NCBI RefSeq assembly: GCF_000317475.1
Contig: NC_019729.1
Span: 882,501-946,500 of the forward strand
Reading direction: 5' to 3'
Origin: Oscillatoria nigro-viridis PCC 7112
GTDB taxonomy: Bacteria > Cyanobacteriota > Cyanobacteriia > Cyanobacteriales > Microcoleaceae
DNA length: 64,000 bases
Under the pieces are notes generated by a model. The model searched no databases. It saw only the letters and a list, made by a program, of their open reading frames with translations, and was not told where the DNA came from. Below, piece after piece: positions 51,889-61,177 of this stretch; position 1 is the first letter of the stretch, and the number at the start of each line of letters is the position of its first letter. The position numbers and the translations under genes are program-made.

Positions 51889-52626
51889 GTGAGATCGCAA
51901 CTATTTAAGGGTATAACTAAAGTGTCTCAAGATTTATACTGGCTGCGTCAAACTCCCAACTGGGTGTGGTATGCTTTTATTCCCTACTTCGGCGGATTGG
52001 CGATCGCCTATGCAGGCCAAAAGTCAAATATTCGCAGTTGGATGGGATGGGGTGTTGCAATTACTTTAGCAGCACTAGCGGTATCTTCTTCAGCTAATTT
52101 GGGTACGATCGTTTGGATCGCTCAGATTGTTACTGCTTTTAGTTTGAAAAAGCGCTATCTGATCAAAACCGCACCCAGAGGTTTACTGGTTCCTGCGAGT
52201 GCGACGAATGCCGAAGAACTGGCAAACGTGCGCGGCAAAATAGATATTAATGAGTGTACCAAAGACGATATGGTGAGAATCTTGGGTTTGCCGATCGTCT
52301 ACGCCAACGATATTGAATCTTTGCAAAACGAGGGCTACATTTTTACCCACGCCGAAGAGTTATCAGAAATAGCCGGAGTTCCCGAAAGTCACGTCAGACG
52401 AATCGCCCCGATGATTTGCTTCAGCTACAATTATCAAAAAGAATTGCAGTTTACTTGGAAACGGTTAAATATTCTTTCGCCCGAAGAGTTAATCGCCAGC
52501 GGTTTAGATCGGGCTGTTGCCGAAAAAATAGTTAGAGAAAGGCAGAGAAAAGGCGCTTACAAATCAGTTGTAGAAGTGAAGCGGCGGACGGGACTGCCTT
52601 TTGATTCGTACCGCCATATTTGTTAA
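51889..52626 (+). CDS. Membrane protein with helix-hairpin-helix domains (ComEA-like)
   Basis: 245 residues from a GTG. Hydrophobic helices fill about 24-95 (WVWYAFIPYFGGLAIAYAG, GWGVAITLAALAVSSSANLG, IVWIAQIVTAFSL). The soluble part holds two helix-hairpin-helix units: IDINECTKDDMVRILGLPIV near 117 and LIASGLDRAVAEKIVRERQR near 205, with KGAYKSVVEVKRRTGLP resembling the end of ComEA. In ComEA such domains bind DNA; here the membrane part suggests DNA or protein binding at the membrane. Same strand and close behind the TM2 gene, so possibly cotranscribed. Confidence 0.72.
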   Translation: MRSQLFKGITKVSQDLYWLRQTPNWVWYAFIPYFGGLAIAYAGQKSNIRSWMGWGVAITLAALAVSSSANLGTIVWIAQIVTAFSLKKRYLIKTAPRGLLVPASATNAEELANVRGKIDINECTKDDMVRILGLPIVYANDIESLQNEGYIFTHAEELSEIAGVPESHVRRIAPMICFSYNYQKELQFTWKRLNILSPEELIASGLDRAVAEKIVRERQRKGAYKSVVEVKRRTGLPFDSYRHIC

Positions 52627-52694
52627 TTTACAGTTGTTAGCACGAACAGCTTATGACAACAAAATTATAAGTTTACCGACAAAAATTGTCGTGT

Positions 52695-53056
52695 CGAAGT
52701 GAACGCCGGAGTGGAGAAAGTAATCGGGTGGTAATTCTCCTGGACTTGCTTAAGTGGCAATTTAAACCGGCTCGAAGAAGTGGTAGCATCTCTTTAATCT
52801 AAAATCTAAAATCTCAAATCGATTGATGGATGGAAACCACTGTGGAAAAGTAGCGGGTTCGCGACTATTTAAACATCGACGGGGAAAATCTGATTGCAGA
52901 AATAGAAGACATGGGGCGAAGTGAAAGCCGGAGATGAGAGAGTAATCTGGTGGTAATTCTCCTGCAGTTGCTTAACTGGCAATTTCAACCGGATCGAAGA
53001 AGCGGTAGCATCTCTTTAATCTAAAATCTAAAATCTAAAATCTAAAATGGATTGAT
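52695..53056 (+). repeat. Two diverged direct copies of a 133-140-bp non-coding sequence
   Basis: Copy 1 at 52695-52827, copy 2 at 52917-53056, 89 bp apart. Both run from CGAAGTGAA-GCCGG through GGTGGTAATTCTCCTG, GAAGAAG-GGTAGCATCTC and an AAATCTA tract to GATTGAT. Copy 2 is one heptamer longer. They differ at about one base in eight. Neither contains an open frame of note. Confidence 0.85.
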
Positions 53057-53378
53057 TTTCTGCCAGATGAGATGATTCAAGGGTAGTATGGCAAAAAACT
53101 CGATCGCCTCCTGGTAATTGACATTAAATGCACCTGCTGGCAAAAATCTCCCCCAGAAGGCGGGCTCGGCGAAATTATAAAAAAAAGTATTTATCCTCTT
53201 GACATTTACACAAAATAGTGATATTCCAATATATTGTGAAACTCGTACTTTTCCCTAGCATCAACTCCAAGCCAGGGTAAGTTTTCAAGAATCTGCCTTA
53301 AATATCAGTGGTAAGCTATCTGAATTATTATTGAAATGCAAAACGACACAATAGTAGCAGTACCGCTAACATCAAATT

Positions 53379-54389
53379 ATGTCTGACTCTCCTCCATCCC
53401 AAATCTCCCCAGAATCTGCACCGGAAAGTGCTGCTACCGACAACCGCAGTGCCAAAACTAGGCAACTGTTGGGCATGAAAGGGGCCGCTAGCGGGGAAAC
53501 TTCTATCTGGAAGATTCGCTTGCAATTGATGAAACCGATTACCTGGATTCCCCTAATTTGGGGCGTGGTGTGCGGGGCGGCGTCTTCTGGAAACTATGTT
53601 TGGAACCTAGAGAATTTCTCGATCGCAGCAGCTTGTATGCTGATGTCAGGGCCGTTGTTGGCCGGGTACACTCAAACTTTGAACGATTTTTACGATCGCG
53701 ACATCGACGCCATTAACGAGCCCTACCGTCCGATTCCCTCCGGTCTCATCTCGATTCCCCAAGTAGTAACGCAAATTTTGGTATTATTAGCGGCTGGCAT
53801 TGGGGTGGCTTATGCTCTAGACTTGTGGGCGGGTCATGAATTCCCGACAATGACTGTTTTGACTCTCGGCGGTGCGTTTCTAGCTTATATCTACTCTGCG
53901 CCCCCGCTGAAACTCAAGCAGAATGGCTGGTTGGGAAATTATGCCCTGGGTGCTAGCTACATTGCCCTGCCTTGGTGGGCGGGTCAAGCTTTGTTTGGTA
54001 CACTAGATCCCACCATTATGATCTTGACCCTGTTTTACAGTTTGGCAGGGCTGGGGATTGCGATCGTCAACGATTTCAAAAGTGTTGAAGGCGATCGGCA
54101 ATTAGGGTTAAAATCTTTGCCAGTGATGTTTGGCATCAGCACCGCAGCTTGGATTTGCGTGTTAATGATCGACATATTTCAAGCTGGGATTGCAGGCTAC
54201 CTGATCGCCATCCACCAAAACCTTTACGCTGTCATTCTGCTGCTGCTGATAATTCCCCAAATTACTTTTCAGGATATGTACTTTTTGCGTAATCCCCTGG
54301 AAAATGATGTTAAATATCAGGCAAGTGCTCAGCCTTTCCTGGTTTTGGGTATGCTGGTAGCAGCCTTGGCACTGGGTCGTGCGAGTTAA
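53379..54389 (+). CDS. chlG: Chlorophyll synthase
   Basis: 336 residues, UbiA-type prenyltransferase with eight to nine membrane helices. The first aspartate-rich site is TLNDFYDRDIDAINEPYRPI near residue 97, the second NDFKSVEGDRQLGLKSLP near 230. LKLKQNGWLGNYALGASYIALPW near 173 is typical of ChlG and separates it from other UbiA enzymes. It joins phytol or geranylgeraniol diphosphate to chlorophyllide in the thylakoid or plasma membrane, the last step of chlorophyll a synthesis. Single gene; the upstream 320 bp are non-coding. Confidence 0.95.
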   Translation: MSDSPPSQISPESAPESAATDNRSAKTRQLLGMKGAASGETSIWKIRLQLMKPITWIPLIWGVVCGAASSGNYVWNLENFSIAAACMLMSGPLLAGYTQTLNDFYDRDIDAINEPYRPIPSGLISIPQVVTQILVLLAAGIGVAYALDLWAGHEFPTMTVLTLGGAFLAYIYSAPPLKLKQNGWLGNYALGASYIALPWWAGQALFGTLDPTIMILTLFYSLAGLGIAIVNDFKSVEGDRQLGLKSLPVMFGISTAAWICVLMIDIFQAGIAGYLIAIHQNLYAVILLLLIIPQITFQDMYFLRNPLENDVKYQASAQPFLVLGMLVAALALGRAS

Positions 54390-54628
54390 GCAGAGTTTTG
54401 AGGTTTGAGTTAAAAAATTTTGAATTCAAAAAATCTAATTCACTTCTCAAAACAATACCAAACTCTGCAGCGTTAAGAAAAGTTTTGAATTTTGAGTTGT
54501 GAATTAAAAACTTTTTAATTCACAAAATTAAATTCAAGGCAGCGTGTTATTCAAGAAAAAATGTCGAATTAAAAATTAATAATTTAAGAAAGCTAGCTTT
54601 TTTAAATTTTAATTTTTAATCGGACTTG

Positions 54629-57184
54629 ATGAGGTGTGAAGGTCTGAACGTGGCAGAATTTTTCTCAAATATCAAAGATACATTGAGCAAAGTCACTAAC
54701 GCAATAAGCGGTAATTCCGATCGAGAACCGCCGAAGGCTGCGAAGGGCAATATGCTCAACTCGCCGGAATCGGAGGCGGAATTTTCTACACGGACAAGGG
54801 ATGAGCGAGCGGAGTATGTGGTATCAGAAGATCCTGCACCTCTAGAAGAGTCAGAATATTTAGATTCAGAATATTTAGATTCAGAATATTTAGAGCCAGA
54901 ATACGCTCGATATCCAATAGTCAAGCGCGATTGGGAAGGGTTGAAGCGGTTAATTGCTTGGTTGGACATTGAACCTCAAGTTACCAGCTTGCAAACCAAG
55001 GGAAAAGAATTGTTGCGGCCGGGATTAAGTTTGCTGGGAACTAAATCACCCCAAAAATTGGATAGTAGCGAATTGCCGGAAAATAGCGAATCGCCGAACA
55101 CCAAACTGCCGAGACATACGGAACTACAGGAAATTAGCTCACCGCAGGAAATTAGCTCACCGCAGGAAAAAACTAAAAAACGGATATCCCGCCCCCCTAG
55201 ATTTTGGATAAGTTTAGGTGTAGTCAGTATAGGCGGGGGCGCTTTAATCTACTGTTTGTGGATTTTGTACACCTTAGACAAAGGTTTGCCGGATGTTAAC
55301 GATTTGTCAGCGTTTAACCGCGACGGAACGCTGACAATTAAGGCAGCAGATAATACGATTTTGTTGCAGTCGGGGCCTGCAACTAGAGAGAAGCTGAAAC
55401 TTAAAGAAATTCCCGAACAGTTGGTTAAAGCTTTTATTGCCATAGAAGACCGCCGTTTTTACAAACATCACGGGGTGGATTATCAAGGTATTGTGCGCTC
55501 CATAGTTTCTAATTTGATAGAAAGAGATGTAGTGCAGGGCGGCAGTACAATTACGCAACAATTGGCTCGGGTTGTTTTTCTCAATCAGGAAAGAAGTATT
55601 AAGCGGAAAGTCCGGGAAGCTCTTTTAGCTCAGAAAATAGAGCGAGAGTTGAGTAAAGACCAAGTTTTAGAACGGTATTTAAATCTAGTTTATTTGGGTT
55701 CGGATGCTTACGGTGTGGCAGATGCGGCTTGGGTTTTCTTTAGTAAAACAGTCGATAAATTAACTTTGGCAGAGATGGCAACTTTGGCGGGTTTACCGCC
55801 GGCACCGAGCGAATATTCGCCTTTGGTTAATCCGGATATGGCTAAGAAACGCCGCAATCTTGTGCTGCAAGAAATGCAGGAAGCGAAGGTAATTACAGAG
55901 GCTCAGGCGAAGGAGGCGATGGCGGAACCTATGGCGGTTAAACCAAGTCCGCCGAAGCGATTTAATGTAGTGGCGCCTTATTTTGCTAGTTACATTCGGA
56001 AGGAATTGCCGCACTATGTTTCTCAGGATGCTTTGGAAGCGGGCGGTTTGACTGTCGAGACGACGGTGGATTTGAAGTGGCAGAAAATAGCAGAAAAGGT
56101 AGTTAAAGATGCGATCGAAGTTGATGGCCGCCGTCAGGGTTTTGAACAGGCGGCTTTAGTTTCTATGGACACTAAGACTGGGGAAGTTAAGGCGCTGGTA
56201 GGAGGTGGAAATTTTAAGGAAAGTCAGTTTAATCGTGCTACGCAGGCTTTGCGGCAGCCCGGATCGACGTTTAAAGGGCTGGTTTATGCAGCAGCGATGG
56301 CGGCTGGTTTTTCTCCCTATGACAGTTACGAAGACGAACCAATTATTATCGACGGCTATCAACCGAATAATTATGGCAAAAAATTTAGCGGTTGGCGATC
56401 GATATCTGATGCTTTGACGAGCTCGGTGAATGTCGTAGCTGTGAAGGTGTTGATGGATGTGGGGTTTGAACCGGCGATCAAATTAGCCAACGATATGGGG
56501 ATTAAGTCTAAATTGAGTCCGATTTATTCCCTGGCTTTGGGTTCTTCAGAGGTTAATTTGCTGGAGTTAACCAATGCTTACGGTACTTTAGCATCGCAAG
56601 GGAATTTTATTGAAGCCCACGGAATTAAGCGGGTGATTAATCAGCGGGGAGATGTGATTTATCAGGCTAATTTTAAACCGAAGCGGGTTTTGGATAAGGA
56701 TAGTGCTGCGATTACTACTTGGATGTTGGAGGGTGTTGTGCAAGACGGTACGGGGGGACCGGCTGCTTTAAACGATCGCGCTGTAGCAGGCAAAACTGGT
56801 ACTTCGGAAAATGTCAGGGATTTGTGGTTTATTGGTTACATTCCACAGGTTGTGACTGGGGTTTGGCTGGGAAATGATGACAATTATCCCACCTGGGGAA
56901 CTAGCGGTACGGCGGCTTACAATTGGCGCGATTTTATGAGTCAAATTGTTAAGGGAATGCCGGTAGAGAAGTTTCCGAAGTTGCCGGAGTTGGAGGGCCG
57001 CAAAGGCAGTATTAAGGCCAAACCGGTGCACCCTAATAGGATTATTCGGGGGATGATTGTGAATGAGGATGGTGCGATCGTACCGTACAATCCTAATCCT
57101 GAACCGAAGTATTACCCACCGCAAGAGCCTGCTTATCAAGAGCCTGCTTATCAAGAGCCTGCTTATCAAGAACCTGGATATTAA
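54629..57184 (+). CDS. Class A penicillin-binding protein (PBP1A type)
   Basis: 851 residues from the ATG at 54629; a GTG at 54650 is also plausible. The first 190 residues are polar and acidic (YLDSEYLDSEYLEPEY). A membrane helix follows (about 190-212). GT51 transglycosylase: EDRRFYKHHGVDYQG near 272, GGSTITQQLAR near 304. Transpeptidase: PGSTFKG near 545 (SxxK serine), SSVNVVA near 598 (SxN) and AGKTGTSEN near 718. The tail is repetitive (QEPAYQEPAY). It polymerises and cross-links peptidoglycan. The extended acidic N-terminus is unusual against the E. coli enzyme. Confidence 0.93.
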   Translation: MRCEGLNVAEFFSNIKDTLSKVTNAISGNSDREPPKAAKGNMLNSPESEAEFSTRTRDERAEYVVSEDPAPLEESEYLDSEYLDSEYLEPEYARYPIVKRDWEGLKRLIAWLDIEPQVTSLQTKGKELLRPGLSLLGTKSPQKLDSSELPENSESPNTKLPRHTELQEISSPQEISSPQEKTKKRISRPPRFWISLGVVSIGGGALIYCLWILYTLDKGLPDVNDLSAFNRDGTLTIKAADNTILLQSGPATREKLKLKEIPEQLVKAFIAIEDRRFYKHHGVDYQGIVRSIVSNLIERDVVQGGSTITQQLARVVFLNQERSIKRKVREALLAQKIERELSKDQVLERYLNLVYLGSDAYGVADAAWVFFSKTVDKLTLAEMATLAGLPPAPSEYSPLVNPDMAKKRRNLVLQEMQEAKVITEAQAKEAMAEPMAVKPSPPKRFNVVAPYFASYIRKELPHYVSQDALEAGGLTVETTVDLKWQKIAEKVVKDAIEVDGRRQGFEQAALVSMDTKTGEVKALVGGGNFKESQFNRATQALRQPGSTFKGLVYAAAMAAGFSPYDSYEDEPIIIDGYQPNNYGKKFSGWRSISDALTSSVNVVAVKVLMDVGFEPAIKLANDMGIKSKLSPIYSLALGSSEVNLLELTNAYGTLASQGNFIEAHGIKRVINQRGDVIYQANFKPKRVLDKDSAAITTWMLEGVVQDGTGGPAALNDRAVAGKTGTSENVRDLWFIGYIPQVVTGVWLGNDDNYPTWGTSGTAAYNWRDFMSQIVKGMPVEKFPKLPELEGRKGSIKAKPVHPNRIIRGMIVNEDGAIVPYNPNPEPKYYPPQEPAYQEPAYQEPAYQEPGY

Positions 57185-57207
57185 GCGGGTTTTACCAACA
57201 ATTGCCA

Positions 57208-57279
57208 CCCGTAGGGGTGGGTTTCACCAACAATAATCGCCTAAAAGCAATAATCTCATAAACCCGCCCCCACTCCGGG
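57208..57279. repeat. GGGCGGGTT-family inverted repeat, copy 2
   Basis: CCCGTAGGGGTGGGTTT (57208-57224) pairs with AAACCCGCCCCCACTCCGGG (57260-57279) around a 35-bp centre. It lies between the convergent penicillin-binding protein and rsmB genes and may serve as a shared terminator. Confidence 0.75.
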
Positions 57280-57301
57280 CGGTAAATCACAATCTACAAA
57301 T

Positions 57302-58642
57302 CTAATCTTGCTTTAGCCTTACCATAAAAAAGCCGTCCATGTGATGTCTGTGCGGCCACACTTTCACCCATCCTTCGGGTGATGGCTGTACGGGTAAATC
57401 AATTGTTGGCGGTTCTATTTGCCAGTGAGGATTGCTGTCTAAGAACGATCGAATAACTGTTTCATTTTCCAAGGGATGAATTGTGCAAGTTGCATAAACT
57501 AATACGCCGCCGGACTTGACAAATGTGGCTGCATTTGCTAGCAATTCCGATTGCAGTTGAGATTGTTGTTGAATGTTTTCGGGCGTGTGGCGCCAGCGGG
57601 CGTCGGCGCGGCGGTGGAGGGTTCCGAGGCCAGAACAAGGTGCGTCTAGTAAAACTCTGTCTGCGAGGTTAACAAACTCTGGGAAATGGCGGCTGTCTCC
57701 GGTATGAATTTTAATGGATTTCATCTGGAGTCTGTCGGCATTTTCTTTAAGTTTTTTGAGTCTGCTGGCGGTTTTGTCGCAGGCATAAATTGTGCCTGTA
57801 TCCTGCATTAATTCGGCGCTGTGGGTAGTTTTTCCCCCCGGCGCGGCGCAGGCGTCGATGATGGTTTCCCCTGGCTGGGGCGCTAGTAAATGGGTGACTA
57901 ATTGAGCGCTGCTGTCTTGGATTGTCCACCAACCTTCGCTGTATCCGGGGAGGTTTTGAATTGCGCCGATGCTGCCATTTAGTCTTAATGCTTGCGGCAA
58001 GTGTGGGATTCTGCTAGTTGAGATGTTGTGGGTTTGGAAGGCAGCTTCGATTTGGGCGATCGAGCTTTTTAAGGGATTGATTCTCAGGTCAATTGTGGGG
58101 GACTGGTTGAACCATTCACAGAGTTGTTCGGTTTCGGTTTCGCCTATTTGTTCGATCCACAATTTTACCAGCCATTCGGGGAAGCTGTGCAGAATTCCCA
58201 GGCGTTCGACGGGTGATTTATAATTAGTAACTGTTAATGGGTTTAAGTCGTTATCTGTTAAACGGATGTATTGGCGCAACAAACCGTTGACAAAACTGCT
58301 AAGTCCTGAAAAGCCGTTTTCTTTTGCTAGTTGAACGGTGGTGTTGACGGCGGCGGAGGGGGGAATCTGGTTGAGATATTCGAGTTGATATAAACCTAAA
58401 TGTAGGATGGTGCGGAGTTCGGGCGGTTGTTGGGAGGATTTCTTTGTTGCTAGTTTGTCGATGATGAAGTCGATCGATCGCATTCTCCTGACGCTACCGT
58501 AAACTAATTCTGTCACTAAACGCCGATCGAGGTCGTTGAGTTGAGAATTGCTGAAAGCGCGATCGAGTGCGGCATCTGCGAATGCACCTCGGCGGTGGAC
58601 TTCGCGGAGTGCGAGAAAAGCTATTTGGCGGGGATTTTGCAT
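57302..58642 (-). CDS. rsmB: 16S rRNA (cytosine-967 C5) methyltransferase
   Basis: 446 residues: NusB-like RNA-binding domain (about 1-140: ALREVHRRGAFADAALDRAF, LVTELVYGSVR) and a Rossmann methyltransferase domain. SAM site VIDACAAPGGKTTH-like TIIDACAAPGGKTTHSAELM near 252; catalytic cysteines in LDAPCSGLGTLHRR near 333 and VYATCTIHPLENE near 382. It methylates C967 of 16S rRNA. The ATG at 58642 gives the normal N-terminus MQNPRQIAFLALREV. Converges with the penicillin-binding protein gene. Confidence 0.95.
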   Translation of the reverse strand: MQNPRQIAFLALREVHRRGAFADAALDRAFSNSQLNDLDRRLVTELVYGSVRRMRSIDFIIDKLATKKSSQQPPELRTILHLGLYQLEYLNQIPPSAAVNTTVQLAKENGFSGLSSFVNGLLRQYIRLTDNDLNPLTVTNYKSPVERLGILHSFPEWLVKLWIEQIGETETEQLCEWFNQSPTIDLRINPLKSSIAQIEAAFQTHNISTSRIPHLPQALRLNGSIGAIQNLPGYSEGWWTIQDSSAQLVTHLLAPQPGETIIDACAAPGGKTTHSAELMQDTGTIYACDKTASRLKKLKENADRLQMKSIKIHTGDSRHFPEFVNLADRVLLDAPCSGLGTLHRRADARWRHTPENIQQQSQLQSELLANAATFVKSGGVLVYATCTIHPLENETVIRSFLDSNPHWQIEPPTIDLPVQPSPEGWVKVWPHRHHMDGFFMVRLKQD

Positions 58643-58792
58643 AGTTGGTTAGTGATAAAAATACTCGGCGATTGGAAATCGCGTCTACAAAAACAAAGTC
58701 CGCGAAGGCGGACTATAATCTAAATAACTGCTTACTTATTTTACCATTTCCTGTTTCGAGTTTCTGTACCCTTGATTAAAAGGTAATATCTT

Positions 58793-59509
58793 ATGACTCA
58801 AACATCTGTAAAAAATACAAAAAATCTAGATCGACAAACTCCTTCGGAAGATGCAGAAAAGATGCTGCCGCTGGAAAATGGCGATCGGCTTTCGCAGCCT
58901 GAATTTCACGATCGCTATCTCGCCATGCCGCAGGTTAAGAAAGCTGAACTAATAGAAGGAGTTGTGTATATGCCATCGCCAGTACGTTTTGAACCTCATG
59001 CTGAACCTCACAGTAACATTATTGGCTGGCTGTGGAATTATCGGATTGCTACTCCCGGTGTTCGGCTGGGCGACAATGCAACGGTACTTTTAGATGGCGA
59101 TAATGAACCGCAGCCAGACGCTTTGCTGCGAATTGAAAATGGGGGAAATTCGCGCATTACTGATGATGATTACGTGCGAGGTGCGCCGGAATTGATTGTG
59201 GAAATAGCCGCTAGTACCGCGTCTTACGATTTGCACGATAAGAAAAAGGCTTATCGGCGAAATGGGGTGCAGGAGTATATTGTTTGGCAGATTAACAAAA
59301 AACGTTTGTATTGGTTTAGGCTAGATAAAGGTAAGTATGTTTCTCTTCAACCTGATGAGAATGGTGTTGTACACAGTGTAGTTTTTCCAGGTTTGCGGTT
59401 GGCTGTGGCTGCTTTGTTGGAGGGTGATTTAGCGCAGGTGATGAGGGTGTTGCAGGAGGGGATTAATTCGGCTGAACATGGGGAGTTTGTTAAGTTTCTC
59501 GGCGGTTGA
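58793..59509 (+). CDS. Uma2-family PD-(D/E)xK nuclease-like protein (1)
   Basis: 238 residues. Uma2 (DUF820) features: KKAELIEGVVYMPSPVRFEP near residue 48 with the first glutamate, NEPQPDALLRI near 103 with the aspartate, APELIVEIAASTASYDLHDKKKAY near 130 carrying the glutamate and lysine. Uma2 proteins are very numerous in cyanobacteria; the nuclease fold is clear but cellular roles are mostly unknown, transposon- or phage-related functions being suspected. Not paired with another gene. A second family member lies 130 bp further on the opposite strand, not closely similar. Confidence 0.88.
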   Translation: MTQTSVKNTKNLDRQTPSEDAEKMLPLENGDRLSQPEFHDRYLAMPQVKKAELIEGVVYMPSPVRFEPHAEPHSNIIGWLWNYRIATPGVRLGDNATVLLDGDNEPQPDALLRIENGGNSRITDDDYVRGAPELIVEIAASTASYDLHDKKKAYRRNGVQEYIVWQINKKRLYWFRLDKGKYVSLQPDENGVVHSVVFPGLRLAVAALLEGDLAQVMRVLQEGINSAEHGEFVKFLGG

Positions 59510-59542
59510 AACGGCGTCTTGTCAAACAAAACCCGCCTCAAC

Positions 59543-59629
59543 TAAAGAAACCGGGTTTTTGGCCGTTTTTGCGCTGTAACGCCTCTTCTGGGCAAAAAAA
59601 CAGGTTTCTGACACCCGTGCGTCCAGAAC
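59543..59629 (+). repeat. Dispersed AGAAACCGGGTTT hairpin element, copy 3
   Basis: TAAAGAAACCGGGTTTTT and, 40 bp on, AAAAACAGGTTTCTG, followed by ACACCCGTGCGTCCAGAAC. Same order of blocks as copies 1 and 2; it lies between the two convergent Uma2 genes. Confidence 0.75.
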
Positions 59630-59639
59630 TATAAAAGTT

Positions 59640-60314
59640 TCAAACTTCCTCTGGATTTATCCCCATTTCTCGCAATTTTTCTGAAAGGCGATCGGCTTTT
59701 TGCTGTACTAACTCTTTCTCCTGTCGTTCTTGTTCCATTTGTCTTGACAACTCCACATAAGACAAAAACTTTAGTCCATCGGGACGATAAATTTCTAAAT
59801 CTCCCGATGCAGTTTCAAAACGGATTTCCAAACGCGGACTTACCCAACCCTCCATTGATTCAATATAGTTGAGTTGTCCGTCACTTCGCAGCCAACCTAT
59901 TAACTCATTATCCTCTGGATCGTAGACATAATATTCTTCTACTCCATAATTGTCATAGAACTTAAACAGCTTAAACATTTCTCCCAGTCGGTTTCCAGGC
60001 GAAAGGATTTCAAAGACCACTTGCGGCGCAATATTATTTTCAAGCCACTGTTTGTATGAACCTCTGTCACCTTTGGGTCTGCCAAAGACTACCATAGTAT
60101 CAGGTGCTTGGCGAGTTTTGTTATCGCCTTCGACGGGATACCACAGCAAGTCACCTGCTACAAAAACATTTTCGTTGTCTTTGAATAAGGCATCTATTCC
60201 ACCTTGAATTTTTACTATTAATTGGAACTGTTTGGTATTGTCAGACATGGGTTTTCCGTCGCTGTCTGGGTAGATGATTTCTGGCAAAGTTTGAGTGGGA
60301 ATTGTTGCTGTCAT
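59640..60314 (-). CDS. Uma2-family PD-(D/E)xK nuclease-like protein (2)
   Basis: 224 residues. QAPDTMVVFG near residue 69 bears the aspartate, APQVVFEILSPGNRLGEMFK near 92 the glutamate with LFKFYDNYGVEEYYVYDP following, and LIGWLRSDGQLNYIESMEGW near 135 closes the fold. The last 50 residues (LSRQMEQERQEKELVQQKAD) form a coiled coil, a common add-on in this family. Belongs to a different Uma2 subgroup from its neighbour. Role unknown. Confidence 0.88.
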   Translation of the reverse strand: MTATIPTQTLPEIIYPDSDGKPMSDNTKQFQLIVKIQGGIDALFKDNENVFVAGDLLWYPVEGDNKTRQAPDTMVVFGRPKGDRGSYKQWLENNIAPQVVFEILSPGNRLGEMFKLFKFYDNYGVEEYYVYDPEDNELIGWLRSDGQLNYIESMEGWVSPRLEIRFETASGDLEIYRPDGLKFLSYVELSRQMEQERQEKELVQQKADRLSEKLREMGINPEEV

Positions 60315-60787
60315 CAGGATGACTCCATTGCTAGTAGCATCAGTTTCTATTTTATGCCTATTTTAACAAAACCTGCGTTCGCGCGTTGCAGAAACCCGGC
60401 GGTTGAAACCGCGGCTATACAAACAAAACCCGACTAAAGCGGGTAGAATTTCCTTTCTTCAGTCCGCGCAGGCGGACTTTGTTTGTGTAGCCGCGATTTC
60501 CAATCGCTGGGGTCTCAATTGTGTGTTCATAAACTTATCCTAATTTTGTTGACACCAACGCTTATAATAAATTGCATTCTTCTATGGGAAGTTCTAGCAA
60601 AACTCGTCTGTCGCCTTTTGTTTCCTGATAGCGGACTGCCGCATTCAGCAGGCGGATGGGAATTTGGAATTGTTCGTAAGTAGCTTGGGGACGCCGATCG
60701 CATAATAGGCTACTCTGTTCGTTCCGAAAACGCAGAGGCTTCAATCAGCTACCGATCCGTGCAGGTCTATTAGTACGAGAATAAACA
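60315..60787. other. Intergenic region with a large dispersed inverted repeat
   Basis: 473 bp. The inverted repeat at 60396-60507 is listed separately. A 60-codon - strand frame (60562-60744, FRNEQSSLLCDRRPQATYEQ, GDRRVLLELPIEECNLL) could be a small protein or a gene remnant; evidence is too thin to call it. Confidence 0.4.
60396..60507. repeat. Dispersed inverted repeat (GCGGCTATACAAACAAA family)
   Basis: CGGCGGTTGAAACCGCGGCT, then ACAAACAAAACCCG, pairs imperfectly with GGCGGACTTTGTTTGTGTAG followed by CCGCGATTTCCAATCGC. Related pieces are at 58666-58715 (CGATTGGAAATCGCGTCTAC with GCGAAGGCGGACT) and 59502-59545. Confidence 0.75.
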
Positions 60788-61156
60788 ATGAAATTCAGGG
60801 TGGAAAATTTTAACGGAAGAACGATCGCTATTTTTGAGCGAGAATTACCCCCTCGGAGCTATCTCCTAGCAGCTTTTCTTGAAGAAGCTCGGTCTACGAA
60901 AGGACAAATATACCTAGAAATTATTGAGAAAATTGAATGTAGCAAAAATATTAGGGATGTAAAAGTAACTGAATTGACTGGCAATTGTATAGATGCTGAA
61001 CTTTATACCGACCGTATAGTAATTACAGAACTATGGCCCACAGGTGGAGAAGATGCAGAACCAGAAAGCACGGAGATCCTTTTGACAGAAGCAAAAAGGC
61101 TACTGCTGGAGTGGCAATCAATTTTGAATCTGTGGTGTGAACAGCAGGCACAATAA
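60788..61156 (+). CDS. Small conserved-looking protein
   Basis: 122 residues. The first 80 look like alternating strands and helices (MKFRVENFNGRTIAIFEREL, KVTELTGNCIDAELYTDRIV); the end is a helix (LLTEAKRLLLEWQSILNLW). No signal or membrane segment. Its AT-rich upstream region lacks a clear Shine-Dalgarno. It stands alone between repeat elements. I do not recognise the family; length and composition support a real gene. Confidence 0.55.
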   Translation: MKFRVENFNGRTIAIFERELPPRSYLLAAFLEEARSTKGQIYLEIIEKIECSKNIRDVKVTELTGNCIDAELYTDRIVITELWPTGGEDAEPESTEILLTEAKRLLLEWQSILNLWCEQQAQ

Positions 61157-61177
61157 ATAATTAATCAGCAGATTAAC

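Noticed and set aside
54840-54905. Separate repeat protein (YLDSEYLDSEYLEPEY) at the start of the penicillin-binding protein
   Set aside because: It is in frame with the transglycosylase domain and is simply part of the acidic N-terminal region.
60562-60744. 60-codon - strand frame ending LLLELPIEECNLL
   Set aside because: Some protein-like quality, but no family, no clear RBS and a repeat-rich setting; not called.
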